Shown: positions 28,942-38,562 of the stretch, in pieces
Layout of the letters: each line of letters begins with the position of its first letter
How positions within the stretch are numbered: position 1 is the first letter of the stretch
Assembly: GCA_034003325.1 (NCBI GenBank)
Contig: JAVEYW010000009.1
Span: 62,001-126,000, forward strand
DNA length: 64,000 bases
Direction of reading: 5' to 3'
Origin: Desulfobacterales bacterium
GTDB taxonomy: Bacteria; Desulfobacterota; Desulfobacteria; Desulfobacterales; JAFDDL01
Translations under genes and position numbers: made by a program
Notes under the pieces: model-generated
The model's input: only the letters and a program-made list of their open reading frames with translations
Told to the model about the DNA's origin: nothing
Database searches by the model: none

Positions 28942-31074
28942 ATGCGCAAGAGGAGATTTAAGAAGTGGATGACGGTCGGCGTGTTTTTGTCGATGGGATG
29001 GTTGATTCGGATGCCTGTTTTGGCAGCGGAAGGAGTTCAATATGAGCTGGCGCCGGTGGTTGTCACGGCAACACGTACTGAAAAAAATCCAAATTATATT
29101 CCTTATTCGGCGCAGGCGCTGTCGAGCGAGCAGCTTAAAAATGAGCAGATGGTTCGTACCGTGCCCGAAGCGTTGAAGGAGATTCCCGGCATTATGGTGC
29201 AAAAGACCGCTCATGGGCAGGGATCTCCTTTTATCAGAGGCTTTACTGGGTTTCGAACCCTTTTTCTCATTGACGGAATTCGGCTTAATAACTCGGTGTT
29301 TCGCGACGGACCGAATCAATACTGGAATACGGTCGATCCCCTTTCGGTCAAACGGCTTGAAATCCTCAAGGGACCCCAATCCGTGCTGTTCGGCAGCGAT
29401 GCGGTCGGTGGAACGGTTCAAGCCATCAGCGTTGAGCCGGATATGAAGAGCGGTTCAGGTACGAATATTCACGGCAGGGGTTATTACCGGTATGCAAGTG
29501 CGGAGAATGCCAATGTGGGCCGCGCGGAATTAAGCGGCATGATTGCTGATAAATTGGGGGTTATCGGTGGGTATTCTTATAAAGATTTCGGAAATGTGCA
29601 TTCCGGAGGAGACTTAGGAGAGCTTCCCAAAACCGGATATGATGAATGGAATGCAGACGCAAAAGTCGTTTATCAGGTGACGCCCGGGAGCAAAGTAACG
29701 ATGGCGTACCAGAAGGTTGTTCAGGATGATGCCTGGCGAACACACAAAACAATTTACGGCAAAGGCTGGGAAGGAACGACTGTCGGAAATGAAAAGGTCC
29801 GCTCCCTTGATCAGGATCGAGAGCTTTTTTATATGAAATACAGCGGAAAAAATCCGGCCGGTTGGCTGGACGGCCTGGATATCACGGCTTCTTATCAGAC
29901 GCAGGAGGAGGAGCAATATCGGGTCAGATCCGATAACCGGTCGGATGTCGAAGGGGTGGATGTCGGTACCAGCGGGTTATGCGCTCAGTTGGATACGGGA
30001 AGCCCGATCGGCTGGCTTACCTACGGACTGGAATATTACCACGATGAAGTTGACTCCTTCCTGCGAAAATATAAAGCCGATGGATCATTCAGCGGCGCGG
30101 AAATTCAAGGTCCCGTGGCGGATGACGCCAGCTATGATTACCTGGGCGCCTATTTTCAGGATGATTTTCAGGTAACTGACCGGTTGGGGCTGATCGCCGG
30201 AATCCGATACAATTATATGAAGGCGGATGCGGACAAGGTCAAAGACCCGCTTACGGGCGATCTGATGACACTTGAAGACGACTGGACCACCCTTGTGTCC
30301 AGCCTTCACGGGCTTTACTGGTTGGACGCCGGCGAGCAGGTGAATCTGTTCGCGGGCATATCACAGGGGTACCGGGCGCCGAATCTTTCCGATCTAACGC
30401 GCTATGATACGGCGCGCAGCAATGAATTGGAGACGCCGGCGCCGGATTTGGATCCCGAAGAGTTTGTGTCTTATGAGATCGGTGTCAAATTAAGATCAAC
30501 CCGTTTTGCTTCCCAGCTCTCTTATTTTTATACGGATATAAGGGATATGATTGTCCGGGCGCCCACCGGCCGAATCATCGACGGGGATAACGAAGTGACC
30601 AAAAAGAATGCAGGCGATGGGTATATTCACGGGGTGGATCTGAATTGCACCTGGCGGATTTTCCGAGATTGGGAGGCCTTCGGAGCGTTCACCTGGATGG
30701 ACGGAGAAGTGGATAGCTATCCGACATCCGATCCGATAAAGGTGACTGAGCCGGTCAGCCGGCTGATGCCGCCGACATTTTACGGTGGGCTGCGGTGGGA
30801 ACCGGTACCCCCTTGCTGGCTGGAAGGGTATGTTACCATCGCTGGAAAGCAGGATGATTTATCTGCATCGGATATGGAGGATACGCAGCGAATACCGCCG
30901 GGCGGAACTCCCGGATATACGGTATATGGCGTCAGAGGGGGATGGCATTTGACGAAAAACCTGACGGCTTCAGCCGGAATCGAAAATATCACCGATGAGG
31001 ATTACAGAATTCACGGCTCCGGGCTGAATGAACCGGGAAGAAATTTTATTGCCACGCTGGAAGCGACGTTCTGA
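28942..31074 (+). CDS. TonB-dependent outer-membrane receptor
   Basis: A 710-residue beta-barrel receptor for TonB-energised uptake, as for siderophores, haem or cobalamin. I chose the ATG at 28942 for its strong GGAGGAGAGG site and the signal peptide that follows (ending PVLA). The plug domain has VVVTATRTEKN, PFIRGFTGFRTLFLIDGIRL and LEILKGPQSVLFGSDAVGG. The barrel ends with an aromatic residue (EATF). TonB, ExbB, ExbD and a cognate ABC importer are not in the window, so the ligand is open. Confidence 0.9.
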   Translation: MRKRRFKKWMTVGVFLSMGWLIRMPVLAAEGVQYELAPVVVTATRTEKNPNYIPYSAQALSSEQLKNEQMVRTVPEALKEIPGIMVQKTAHGQGSPFIRGFTGFRTLFLIDGIRLNNSVFRDGPNQYWNTVDPLSVKRLEILKGPQSVLFGSDAVGGTVQAISVEPDMKSGSGTNIHGRGYYRYASAENANVGRAELSGMIADKLGVIGGYSYKDFGNVHSGGDLGELPKTGYDEWNADAKVVYQVTPGSKVTMAYQKVVQDDAWRTHKTIYGKGWEGTTVGNEKVRSLDQDRELFYMKYSGKNPAGWLDGLDITASYQTQEEEQYRVRSDNRSDVEGVDVGTSGLCAQLDTGSPIGWLTYGLEYYHDEVDSFLRKYKADGSFSGAEIQGPVADDASYDYLGAYFQDDFQVTDRLGLIAGIRYNYMKADADKVKDPLTGDLMTLEDDWTTLVSSLHGLYWLDAGEQVNLFAGISQGYRAPNLSDLTRYDTARSNELETPAPDLDPEEFVSYEIGVKLRSTRFASQLSYFYTDIRDMIVRAPTGRIIDGDNEVTKKNAGDGYIHGVDLNCTWRIFRDWEAFGAFTWMDGEVDSYPTSDPIKVTEPVSRLMPPTFYGGLRWEPVPPCWLEGYVTIAGKQDDLSASDMEDTQRIPPGGTPGYTVYGVRGGWHLTKNLTASAGIENITDEDYRIHGSGLNEPGRNFIATLEATF

Positions 31075-31169
31075 ATTCATTTTCCGGAAATCGGCGGGCG
31101 CTGCGTTTTCGGCCGTTAATCCGAAGGAGCAGCCATCCCGCCAAAGCCGGAATAGTCGGGGGCTATGTT

Positions 31170-32027
31170 TCAGGGTTTAAAAAAAGATAACGCGACGGGT
31201 GCTTTCAGAAACTCTTCGGTGTATAGATGCTGAAAAAAGGTGGTCAGCCCTTTCATTTGGGGCGTCTTCAGACCGAAGCAGAAATTGGCGAAGTATTTAT
31301 CGCATATTTTCTTTTCCACGCGCAATCGGGCCGAGGCATTGATGGCGGCTTCCTCCAGATGTCGCATGCCGGTTTGTCTGGATTCCGTTAATAGATTGAG
31401 CACGGTGGCAACGGTTTCAGGATGTTTTTCCGCAAACGCTTTTCGAACCGCCCATACGGCAAAGACAAAGGGCAATCCCGTCAGCTCGGACCACAGATCT
31501 CCCAGATCCCAGACATAGGGGAAGGCATCATGCCAGTTTTCTCTTAAGGCCGTATCTCCGATCACAAGGACGGCATCGTCATCGGCGCGTACATCCCGCG
31601 GGGACAGGATTTTACCGGTTTCATAAAGAGGCGCCACCCGGCGCATTTTCAGCACCAGCCGAATGAGCGCCGCGGCGGTGGCCGATTCATCCGTGACGTA
31701 GATTCGCTTGCCGGTTAATTGCGCCAGGGGGTGCCGGCTGACCAGCAGCACGCTCATGACATTTCCCGCGCAGGCGATACAAAAATCCGGAAGCAGCAGC
31801 CACTCCCGGTGATGCCCCGTGTAGGCAAAGGCGGATACGGAGCTGATGTCCAGCTCTGCCGCGGCCAGTTTCCGGTTTAATTCGGCGGGGGGCGCACTCA
31901 CGATTTGCAGCCATTCCGGTTTTCCGGCGTGCTCAAGGCCGTAATAGATCGGATCGACATTCACATAGGCGATTCGTCCGAGCCGGACGGGTCGATCCGT
32001 TGCTAAAAGAGAGGGTTCCAACATCAT
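31170..32027 (-). CDS. mqnA: Chorismate dehydratase
   Basis: First enzyme of the futalosine menaquinone route: converts chorismate to 3-enolpyruvyl-benzoate. It has 285 residues with a periplasmic-binding-protein-like fold. Visible blocks include RIAYVNVDPIYYGLE, DISSVSAFAY and GDTALRENWHDAFPYVWDLG. It is the last gene of mqnE-mqnC-mqnX-mqnA, one base after the mqnX stop. Confidence 0.9.
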   Translation of the reverse strand: MMLEPSLLATDRPVRLGRIAYVNVDPIYYGLEHAGKPEWLQIVSAPPAELNRKLAAAELDISSVSAFAYTGHHREWLLLPDFCIACAGNVMSVLLVSRHPLAQLTGKRIYVTDESATAAALIRLVLKMRRVAPLYETGKILSPRDVRADDDAVLVIGDTALRENWHDAFPYVWDLGDLWSELTGLPFVFAVWAVRKAFAEKHPETVATVLNLLTESRQTGMRHLEEAAINASARLRVEKKICDKYFANFCFGLKTPQMKGLTTFFQHLYTEEFLKAPVALSFFKP

Positions 32028-32028
32028 T

Positions 32029-33234
32029 TCAATCTTCCTCCCCGTACACCATTTTTTCCAGCAGCGTCGATGGGTTCGATGCGTTCACGGGCAGGTAGAG
32101 CATGGCCGGAAACATCCCCTGTTTCAGCATACCGAATTGCGTTTCAAATCCCAGCGCACGCGCGCCGTTGACGGTCGCCATGGCAAAAATTTCCTGCGGG
32201 GAGATACTGGGGTAATTGATGGCCACGAGTTTCATTTCGTCCCAAACACTTAAGGTGGAAACGCTTGCCAGGCTGTCGGTGCCGAAGCAAACGTTCAGGC
32301 CGGTGCTCAACATGCCGCTGATATCCGGCAATTTCCCGTGAAGGTTGAAATTGCTGCGCGGACAGACGCATATATTGACCCCGTGTTTGGCCAAAAGGTC
32401 AAAATCCTTTTGCCGTGCCTGAAGCAAATGAACCGCAACGGTTTTGTTATCCAGAATTCCCAGCCGATCCAGATGAACCACCGGTGTGGCGCACGGCAGT
32501 CCCCAAGTGGAAAAGTCGATGCCGCGCTGAAACAGAAAATCGGCCCAATCACCCCCGGCGGAAAGAATGAAGGTCAGTTCATCCCCGGACTCCGATAGGT
32601 GAATACTCATCGGAAGTCCTTTTTTGCGAGTTGCTTTTTTAATCGCTTTCAGCAGATTCGGGGAGGTGGTGTGGGGGGCATGGCCGGCCAGCGAGTTTCT
32701 GAGTGTTCCGGTGGCGCTCAGAAAATCGGTTGGTTCGGGAATCAGGTTGCCGAGAAATTCCCGAAAATAAATGCCGGACAGGTGGCTATTCGCGAGTGGG
32801 CGACGGGAATATCCCAAGGAGGAAATATCCCCGATCACCGCGCAGCCGCTTTGTTTCAATTCGTCGATGCCGCATTGAATGCCGGCCATGATTTGTTCGT
32901 TTGACAAAGCCGTGCGCTTTTCAAGCAGGGTGGCCACCCATTTGCTAAACGCCTGATGATAAGAGATCTTGTTGCGCAGCGCACCGAGTTCCAAATGCGT
33001 GTGGGCGTTGACCAGTGCGGGCGCCAGAACGCCCGGACCGTGATCGATGGTTTTTGGGCAGGGAGGGGCAGATCCCATGCCAACGGATGTGATCCATCCG
33101 TTTTCAACGGCCACATATCCATTTTTGTAAATAGCGTGGGGAGAAGCGATGACCCATCCGGCGCGATGAACCGTTGTTGAAATATCGAGTGTTCCGGAGG
33201 GGTGAGGCGGAAACGGAATCGGACAAATATTCAC
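32029..33234 (-). CDS. mqnX: Aminodeoxyfutalosine deaminase (amidohydrolase)
   Basis: Deaminates 6-amino-6-deoxyfutalosine to futalosine or its equivalent in menaquinone synthesis. A 401-residue amidohydrolase: metal ligands are in NAHTHLELG (H78, H80), SIHLSES and GTDSLASVS. The start is GTG at 33234, overlapping the mqnC stop (GTGA). A longer frame to 33270 exists but would overlap further without a ribosome site. The assignment as MqnX rests on its position in the mqn operon; alone it would only be called an amidohydrolase. Confidence 0.82.
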   Translation of the reverse strand: MNICPIPFPPHPSGTLDISTTVHRAGWVIASPHAIYKNGYVAVENGWITSVGMGSAPPCPKTIDHGPGVLAPALVNAHTHLELGALRNKISYHQAFSKWVATLLEKRTALSNEQIMAGIQCGIDELKQSGCAVIGDISSLGYSRRPLANSHLSGIYFREFLGNLIPEPTDFLSATGTLRNSLAGHAPHTTSPNLLKAIKKATRKKGLPMSIHLSESGDELTFILSAGGDWADFLFQRGIDFSTWGLPCATPVVHLDRLGILDNKTVAVHLLQARQKDFDLLAKHGVNICVCPRSNFNLHGKLPDISGMLSTGLNVCFGTDSLASVSTLSVWDEMKLVAINYPSISPQEIFAMATVNGARALGFETQFGMLKQGMFPAMLYLPVNASNPSTLLEKMVYGEED

Positions 33235-34307
33235 GATGAATGCTCCGGTGAAACGGCGCGGTAAAAGCAATCGCGCTGAACCGCGCGGTATCCGGCGGCC
33301 TCAATGAGCCGCACCATTTCACTTTCGGGTAACCTGAAATGGACGCCGGCGGCGGCGACGACATTTTCCTCAATCAGGGTGCTGCCCATATCGTTGGCGC
33401 CAAAGGTCAGCGCCATTTGGGCAATTTTATCCCCTTGCGTCACCCAGGAGGCTTGCACATTCGGGACATTATCCAGAAACAGGCGGCTTAACGCCAGCAC
33501 GCGCAGGTATTCGGCGGCGGTGGCTGCCTGTACTCGAATGCGGGTATTGTCCGGCTGAAAGGTCCAGGGAATAAAGGCCGTAAATCCGCCGGTGTCATCC
33601 TGAAGGTCGCGAATGTTAACCAAGTGGGAAATAATGTGTTCCGGCGATTCAATATGACCGAACATCATCGTCGCCGTGCTTTTAAGACCCATCCGATGCG
33701 CGCAGCGCATGACATTGAGCCAATCTTCGGCGGAACACTTATGGGGAGAGATTTTTTTTCGAACCTCATCCACTAGTATTTCGGCCCCCCCGCCGGGAAT
33801 GGAATCCAGTCCGGCCGCAACGAGCGCCGTCAGCGTCTCGGTGACGGTTAATCCGCTTTTTTTTGCGATAAAATCGATTTCGGTAGGTGAAAATCCATGA
33901 ATGTGAATGGTGAAATTACCCTTAATAAAGCGAAGAAGATCGAGGTAGTAATCCAGATCGAGCGCGGGATGCATGCCACCCTGAAGGAGAATCTGGGTTC
34001 CACCGAGAAAAAGGGTTTCTTCGATTTTGGTTCTTAATGCTTCTTTTGAAATAATGTAGGCCTCCGGAGAATCCTGATCCCGGTGGAAGGCGCAAAAAAG
34101 GCATGCCGAAACGCACACATTCGTATAATTGATATTACGGTCCACAACATAGGTGACGACCGGTTCCGGATGGTGGTGAAGACGGCTCAAGTGGGCCAAC
34201 CGGGCCAGTTCGAGAAGGGGCGCCTCATGGAAAAGGGTCAGAGCATCGGCTGTGGTCAACCGTTGGCGGGTGAGGGCGTTTTGCATTGCCGTATCGAGCC
34301 GGTTCAT
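33231..34307 (-). CDS. mqnC: Cyclic dehypoxanthine futalosine synthase (radical SAM)
   Basis: Closes the second ring of the menaquinone precursor. 358 residues; the radical SAM cluster motif is CVSACLFCAF (CX3CX2C) after YVVDRNINYTN. Blocks such as GGMHPALDLDYYLDLLRFIK match the family. Its ATG overlaps the mqnE stop by ATGA. Confidence 0.93.
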   Translation of the reverse strand: MNRLDTAMQNALTRQRLTTADALTLFHEAPLLELARLAHLSRLHHHPEPVVTYVVDRNINYTNVCVSACLFCAFHRDQDSPEAYIISKEALRTKIEETLFLGGTQILLQGGMHPALDLDYYLDLLRFIKGNFTIHIHGFSPTEIDFIAKKSGLTVTETLTALVAAGLDSIPGGGAEILVDEVRKKISPHKCSAEDWLNVMRCAHRMGLKSTATMMFGHIESPEHIISHLVNIRDLQDDTGGFTAFIPWTFQPDNTRIRVQAATAAEYLRVLALSRLFLDNVPNVQASWVTQGDKIAQMALTFGANDMGSTLIEENVVAAAGVHFRLPESEMVRLIEAAGYRAVQRDCFYRAVSPEHSS

Positions 34308-35419
34308 TGGGCAGGCCCTCTTCCGTGATTCTGCAGATTTACCGGCCGATAAAAGGAATCCCGCTCCACCGGGTTGAATCGGGCGGCGCGAATGAGGTGT
34401 ATCATATGTTCACGCGGAAGCCCCTTGGCCGAGGTGGCACCGGCCATATGGGTGATTTTCTCTTCGATAATGGTGCCGTCCAGATCGTCCGCGCCAAAGG
34501 ACAGAGCCACCTGAGCGAGTTTTTCCCCGATCATGACCCAATAGGCTTTAATGTGATCGATATTGTCGAGCATCAGGCGCGCAACGGCAATTGCCTTTAG
34601 ATCATCGAAGGCCGTGGTGGCCGGCAGGTGGGATAGCGCCGTATTTTGCGAGTGAAAGGCCAACGGAATGAAGGCGGAAAATCCGCCGGTTCTGTCCTGT
34701 AACTCCCTCAGCCGCAGTAGATGGGTGACGCGCTCCTCGACGGTTTCGATATGGCCGTACAGCATGGTCGCGTTGGAGGGAAGGCCGGCTCGATGTACCG
34801 CTTCAATGATTTTAAGCCAGCGCCGACCGTTGATCTTTTTTCTGAACAGCCTATCGTGAATCCGGTCGCTGAGGACCTCGGCGCCGCCGCCCGGCAGCAT
34901 GGCGAGTCCCGCGTCAACAAGTCTGAAAATGGTTTCTTCAATGGAAAGTCCCGAGGTTCGGGATAGGTAATCGATTTCAACTGCCGTAAAGGCTTTGATG
35001 GTGACTTGCGGCCTTACCGATTTGATGAGATTCAGAAGGTCTAAATAATAATCGAGGCCCAGTGCCGGATTTAGGCCGCCCACCACATGCAGCTCTCGAA
35101 TCGGCTCATCGGCTCTTGTATTCAGTGCTTCGCGGATTTGTTCCAACGAGAGGGTGAAGCCGCCGGGTTCCCCCTCTTTTCTCGAAAAGGCGCAAAATAG
35201 GCAGTTGTTCGCACAGATATTCGTGTAATTGAGATGTTGATTATAGACAAAAAATGCCGTATCTCCATAGCGTTTTCGGCGCACCGAATCAGCCAGGCGA
35301 CCGACGCCCAGCAGATCCCGGCTTTCGTATAATCGAACACCATCATCAAAGGTCAGCCGCTTGCCGGCGGATAGTTTATCCCGAATCGGATTCAATCGGG
35401 TGTCTGAAAATGGCAACAC
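34304..35419 (-). CDS. mqnE: Aminofutalosine synthase (radical SAM)
   Basis: Joins 3-enolpyruvyl-benzoate to the adenosyl part of SAM, giving aminodeoxyfutalosine. 371 residues from a GTG at 35419, which has AAGAGG upstream; the longer frame to 35524 has a poor N-terminus. The cluster motif is CANNCLFCAF. The block VVGGLNPALGLDYYLDLL parallels that of MqnC, showing paralogy. It is the first gene of the four-gene operon. The later enzymes MqnB and MqnD are not here. Confidence 0.92.
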   Translation of the reverse strand: MLPFSDTRLNPIRDKLSAGKRLTFDDGVRLYESRDLLGVGRLADSVRRKRYGDTAFFVYNQHLNYTNICANNCLFCAFSRKEGEPGGFTLSLEQIREALNTRADEPIRELHVVGGLNPALGLDYYLDLLNLIKSVRPQVTIKAFTAVEIDYLSRTSGLSIEETIFRLVDAGLAMLPGGGAEVLSDRIHDRLFRKKINGRRWLKIIEAVHRAGLPSNATMLYGHIETVEERVTHLLRLRELQDRTGGFSAFIPLAFHSQNTALSHLPATTAFDDLKAIAVARLMLDNIDHIKAYWVMIGEKLAQVALSFGADDLDGTIIEEKITHMAGATSAKGLPREHMIHLIRAARFNPVERDSFYRPVNLQNHGRGPAQ

Positions 35420-35710
35420 CGTAACAGTCCTCTTGGTCCGCAGTGCTTGCTGCGGCTCAGATTGCTTGAACCGAATAGAAACGGTTCGGCGAAAGAAAAT
35501 AACCGCAATCGGGTTGAATGGCAAGGACTATTATCAACCCGGTCCATGAACCCATTAACGCCGACTGTTTATAACTTTTTAAAAATACAGAGCATTAAAC
35601 ACTTTTATGGCGCGTGCTTATTGAAGAGATGTGTTTCTGCTGATATAGCGAGAGGCTAGCTGACATTGGCGCTCCGGTGAATCCGTTCAAGCAGGTTAAG
35701 GAACTTCGCA

Positions 35711-36862
35711 ATGGTACCATACGAAGAAATGAGCATTTTGATCGTTGATGACATCGAAAGCATGTGTAAATCGATTCGTGGCATGCTCAAGGTGATGCGG
35801 TTCGGGAAAAAATATCGGTTCGCGCACAACGGTGCGGAAGCGCTGAAAATGATCAGGGAAATTCCGGTTGATCTGATTATCTCGGATTGGAATATGCCTG
35901 GCATGACGGGCGTGGAAATGCTCGAAGAGATTCGGGAGGATCCGGCATTGAGGGATATCCCGGTGGTAATGGTGACAGCCGAGGCAAATCGGGAAATTGT
36001 GGCTGAGGCGGCCGAGTCCGAAATTGATGCCTACATTCTTAAACCCCTTACCGTCAAGGTGCTCAGCGACCGAGTAGTTGCGGTTCTGGAAAAAGCCAAC
36101 AATCCGCCCCCGATGGTCCGGCATTTAAAGAAAGCAAGATTGCTGAAGGAAGACGGCGAGTTGGAGGCCGCCATTGCGGAAACCAAGCTCGCGCAAAAGG
36201 CCGACCCGAGGTCTTCCAGGCCATTGCGTGAACTTGGATACCTGTATTATGAAAAAAAGGAAACGGATACCGCCGAAAACTGGCTGATCAAGGCGGCCAA
36301 AATGAACAATCTCGATGTGTTTGCGTTTCACCTGCTCGGGGAGATCTATCTGCAGCGAAACGACATTGCCAAGGCCGCCGATTGTTTTGAACAAGCGATG
36401 AACATCAGTCCCCGGCACATTTCACGCGGCGTGTACTTCGGAAAGGCGTTGATTCAAAAGGGCATGATGGCCCGTGCCGAAAAAGTGCTCGACAAGGTCA
36501 TCGAGTTATCGGGTTATTCTCAACCGCTCGTGGAAGAGATCATTTCGCACTGCATGGAACATAGGGCCTATCACTACGCCGTCAAATTGCTGAACGAATT
36601 GATCAAATTCGAACCGGACCGGGTGGATTTGCTTTCCCTTTTGGGGTTAGCCTACGAACAGATTGAAGAGTGGCTCAACGCGCTTAAATTTTTTTTGTTG
36701 GCGATTGAAAACGACAAGAAAAATTTGCCGATCAAGCTTCATGCGGCAAAAATATACAGTCGCATCGGCCAACCGTTTCGAGCGGAGATGATGTTAAGGG
36801 GTGTCCTTAAACTTGACCCTCAAAACAACGAAGCAATTGAACTGTTAAAACAGAATGGTTGA
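35711..36862 (+). CDS. Response regulator with TPR repeats
   Basis: A 383-residue cytoplasmic protein. The receiver domain (1-130) has phospho-acceptor D59 (IISDWNMPGM) and K107-type lysine in YILKPL. About six tetratricopeptide repeats follow (~145-383). There is no DNA-binding domain, so output is likely by protein contact. The next gene, a GAF histidine kinase, starts 11 bases later and is probably the partner. Confidence 0.88.
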   Translation: MVPYEEMSILIVDDIESMCKSIRGMLKVMRFGKKYRFAHNGAEALKMIREIPVDLIISDWNMPGMTGVEMLEEIREDPALRDIPVVMVTAEANREIVAEAAESEIDAYILKPLTVKVLSDRVVAVLEKANNPPPMVRHLKKARLLKEDGELEAAIAETKLAQKADPRSSRPLRELGYLYYEKKETDTAENWLIKAAKMNNLDVFAFHLLGEIYLQRNDIAKAADCFEQAMNISPRHISRGVYFGKALIQKGMMARAEKVLDKVIELSGYSQPLVEEIISHCMEHRAYHYAVKLLNELIKFEPDRVDLLSLLGLAYEQIEEWLNALKFFLLAIENDKKNLPIKLHAAKIYSRIGQPFRAEMMLRGVLKLDPQNNEAIELLKQNG

Positions 36863-36873
36863 TTGGACGGGTA

Positions 36874-38115
36874 ATGGACGTTGATAACAGATTCTCTAAA
36901 GCGCTCATGAAAATGGTGGAAATTTCCAACCGGGCCGATCTTGCCTTCAATGACAAGCTTCAGCATATTTTAACTGAAGTCGTTATTTGTTTCGATGCCG
37001 CAAAAGGCTCTGTCATGATCAATCGGGAAGTGGAGTACCTGGAGGTTGTCGCCTCCACGGATTCCAAATTAATCGGCGTCCGGCAGCGGATTTCCGAACG
37101 ATCTCCCGCTACATGGGTTTTTCTCAACGCGGCCCCGCTATATATGGAAAAAGGTATTCAAGGCCGGCCCATGCTCAGAAATAAATTTCAATCTTATCAA
37201 AAAGGTGCTTTTCTGATTGCGCCGATTGGGTGCGGCGATCAGGTGATTGGCGTGGTGAGCGTAACGGAAAAAAAAGGCGCGGATCTTTTTTCCGAGGAAG
37301 AACAACAGATTATCATAACGTTTGCGGGGCAGCTCATCGGCGCGATCGAAAAGAACCAGTTGACTGAAGCCCTGCAAGAGCGGCAGCGGGAGTTGGAACA
37401 GAGAAATTACGAACTGGAAAAACTGAAAAAACTCCGGACGGAGCTTTTCAATATGCTGGTTCATGACTTAAAAGGGCCTATTTCCGAGGTTGTGGCCAAT
37501 ATCGACATTCTTTCCTATACCGTTCAGGAAGAGAATATGGAATATGTCAAAGCCGCCCAGGCGGGGTGCGATACGCTTTATCGCATGATATCCGACTTGT
37601 TGGATATTGCGCGATTGGAAGAAGGAAGCCTGAACCTGGTCCGAGAACCCATCAGGCCCCGGGAAATGCTCTCGGAGGCCGTATCCAGAGTTCACAGCAT
37701 CGCCAGAACCAGATCCGTTATTCTGCAGGAAAGATGTCTGTCGCCGCTAACGGATGAAACGTGTTATGGTGATCGGGGATTGCTGGTGCGGGTGCTACAA
37801 AATTTTTTGATGAATGCGATTTGCCATTCACCGGAAAACGAAGTCGTCGAGATCGGCTGTGCGATCGATAAAAACGGAGATATTCGGTGTGATGTGACGG
37901 ACCGGGGTCCGGGGGTTGCTCCGGAATTTCAGAGAGCCATCTTCGATAAATATTTCCAGGTGCAAAAGAAAAACGATGGCCGGTTATACGCCACCGGCCT
38001 GGGGCTGGCTTTCTGCAAGATGGCGATTGATGCGCATAAAGGGAATATCGGTGTCGTAAGCGACGGGAAAAAGGGCAGCACATTTTGGTTCACTATTCCC
38101 GGTGGTGAATCATAG
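36874..38115 (+). CDS. Cytoplasmic GAF-domain sensor histidine kinase
   Basis: A 413-residue kinase without membrane segments. An N-terminal GAF domain (~25-165) is followed by a coiled coil (~165-190), then HisKA with H197 (LVHDLKGPISE). The ATPase domain reads NFLMNAICHS, DRGPGV and GLGLAFCKMAID. I prefer the ATG at 36874 (GGACGGG upstream) to the TTG at 36859 that overlaps the previous stop. The pair resembles a signalling unit of kinase plus response regulator. Confidence 0.88.
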   Translation: MDVDNRFSKALMKMVEISNRADLAFNDKLQHILTEVVICFDAAKGSVMINREVEYLEVVASTDSKLIGVRQRISERSPATWVFLNAAPLYMEKGIQGRPMLRNKFQSYQKGAFLIAPIGCGDQVIGVVSVTEKKGADLFSEEEQQIIITFAGQLIGAIEKNQLTEALQERQRELEQRNYELEKLKKLRTELFNMLVHDLKGPISEVVANIDILSYTVQEENMEYVKAAQAGCDTLYRMISDLLDIARLEEGSLNLVREPIRPREMLSEAVSRVHSIARTRSVILQERCLSPLTDETCYGDRGLLVRVLQNFLMNAICHSPENEVVEIGCAIDKNGDIRCDVTDRGPGVAPEFQRAIFDKYFQVQKKNDGRLYATGLGLAFCKMAIDAHKGNIGVVSDGKKGSTFWFTIPGGES

Positions 38116-38174
38116 CCCGCCGAACCGGGCATCGACGGATAGACTGTCGATGATCGGCTCGCAACGAACCCGGA

Positions 38175-38558
38175 TCAAGCCAGCACATGCTTGGCCAGAA
38201 CAAAGCAGGTGAAGCGACCCTCAAATACGGTTTCGTCTTCACGAAGAACAAATACTTGAACCAATCGCTTTTTACCGTCTTCCGATAGAACGCGCGCTTC
38301 CGCAATGACGTGGTCCCCGACGCGCACAGGCTTTGTAAACCGTACTTCGGCGGCACCTAAGGTGACATTCGGATCATTGACGGCGATCATGGCCGCATAA
38401 TCGGCCAGGCCAAAAATGAACCCGCCATGGACCAGACCGAACTCATCCACCGCCATTTTTGGAATGGCCGACAGTTCAACGCGACTGAAACCCGTTGCAA
38501 CCGCCAGGGGGGTGCCGCATAACTGTGCATTGATTGTTTGGTGCGTAAGGATTTTCAT
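38175..38558 (-). CDS. Hotdog-fold thioesterase (PaaI/YbgC-like)
   Basis: A 127-residue acyl-CoA-type thioesterase. Motifs are FGLVHGGFIFGLADYAAM, which includes the conserved HGG, and RFTKPVRVGDHVIAEA. The start at 38558 lies just beyond the stop of the zinc-ribbon gene; a long upstream extension inside that gene was rejected. It may ride on the ParA operon as its last gene. It could act on lipid- or CoA-linked substrates of the host. Confidence 0.75.
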   Translation of the reverse strand: MKILTHQTINAQLCGTPLAVATGFSRVELSAIPKMAVDEFGLVHGGFIFGLADYAAMIAVNDPNVTLGAAEVRFTKPVRVGDHVIAEARVLSEDGKKRLVQVFVLREDETVFEGRFTCFVLAKHVLA

Positions 38559-38562
38559 GGAA

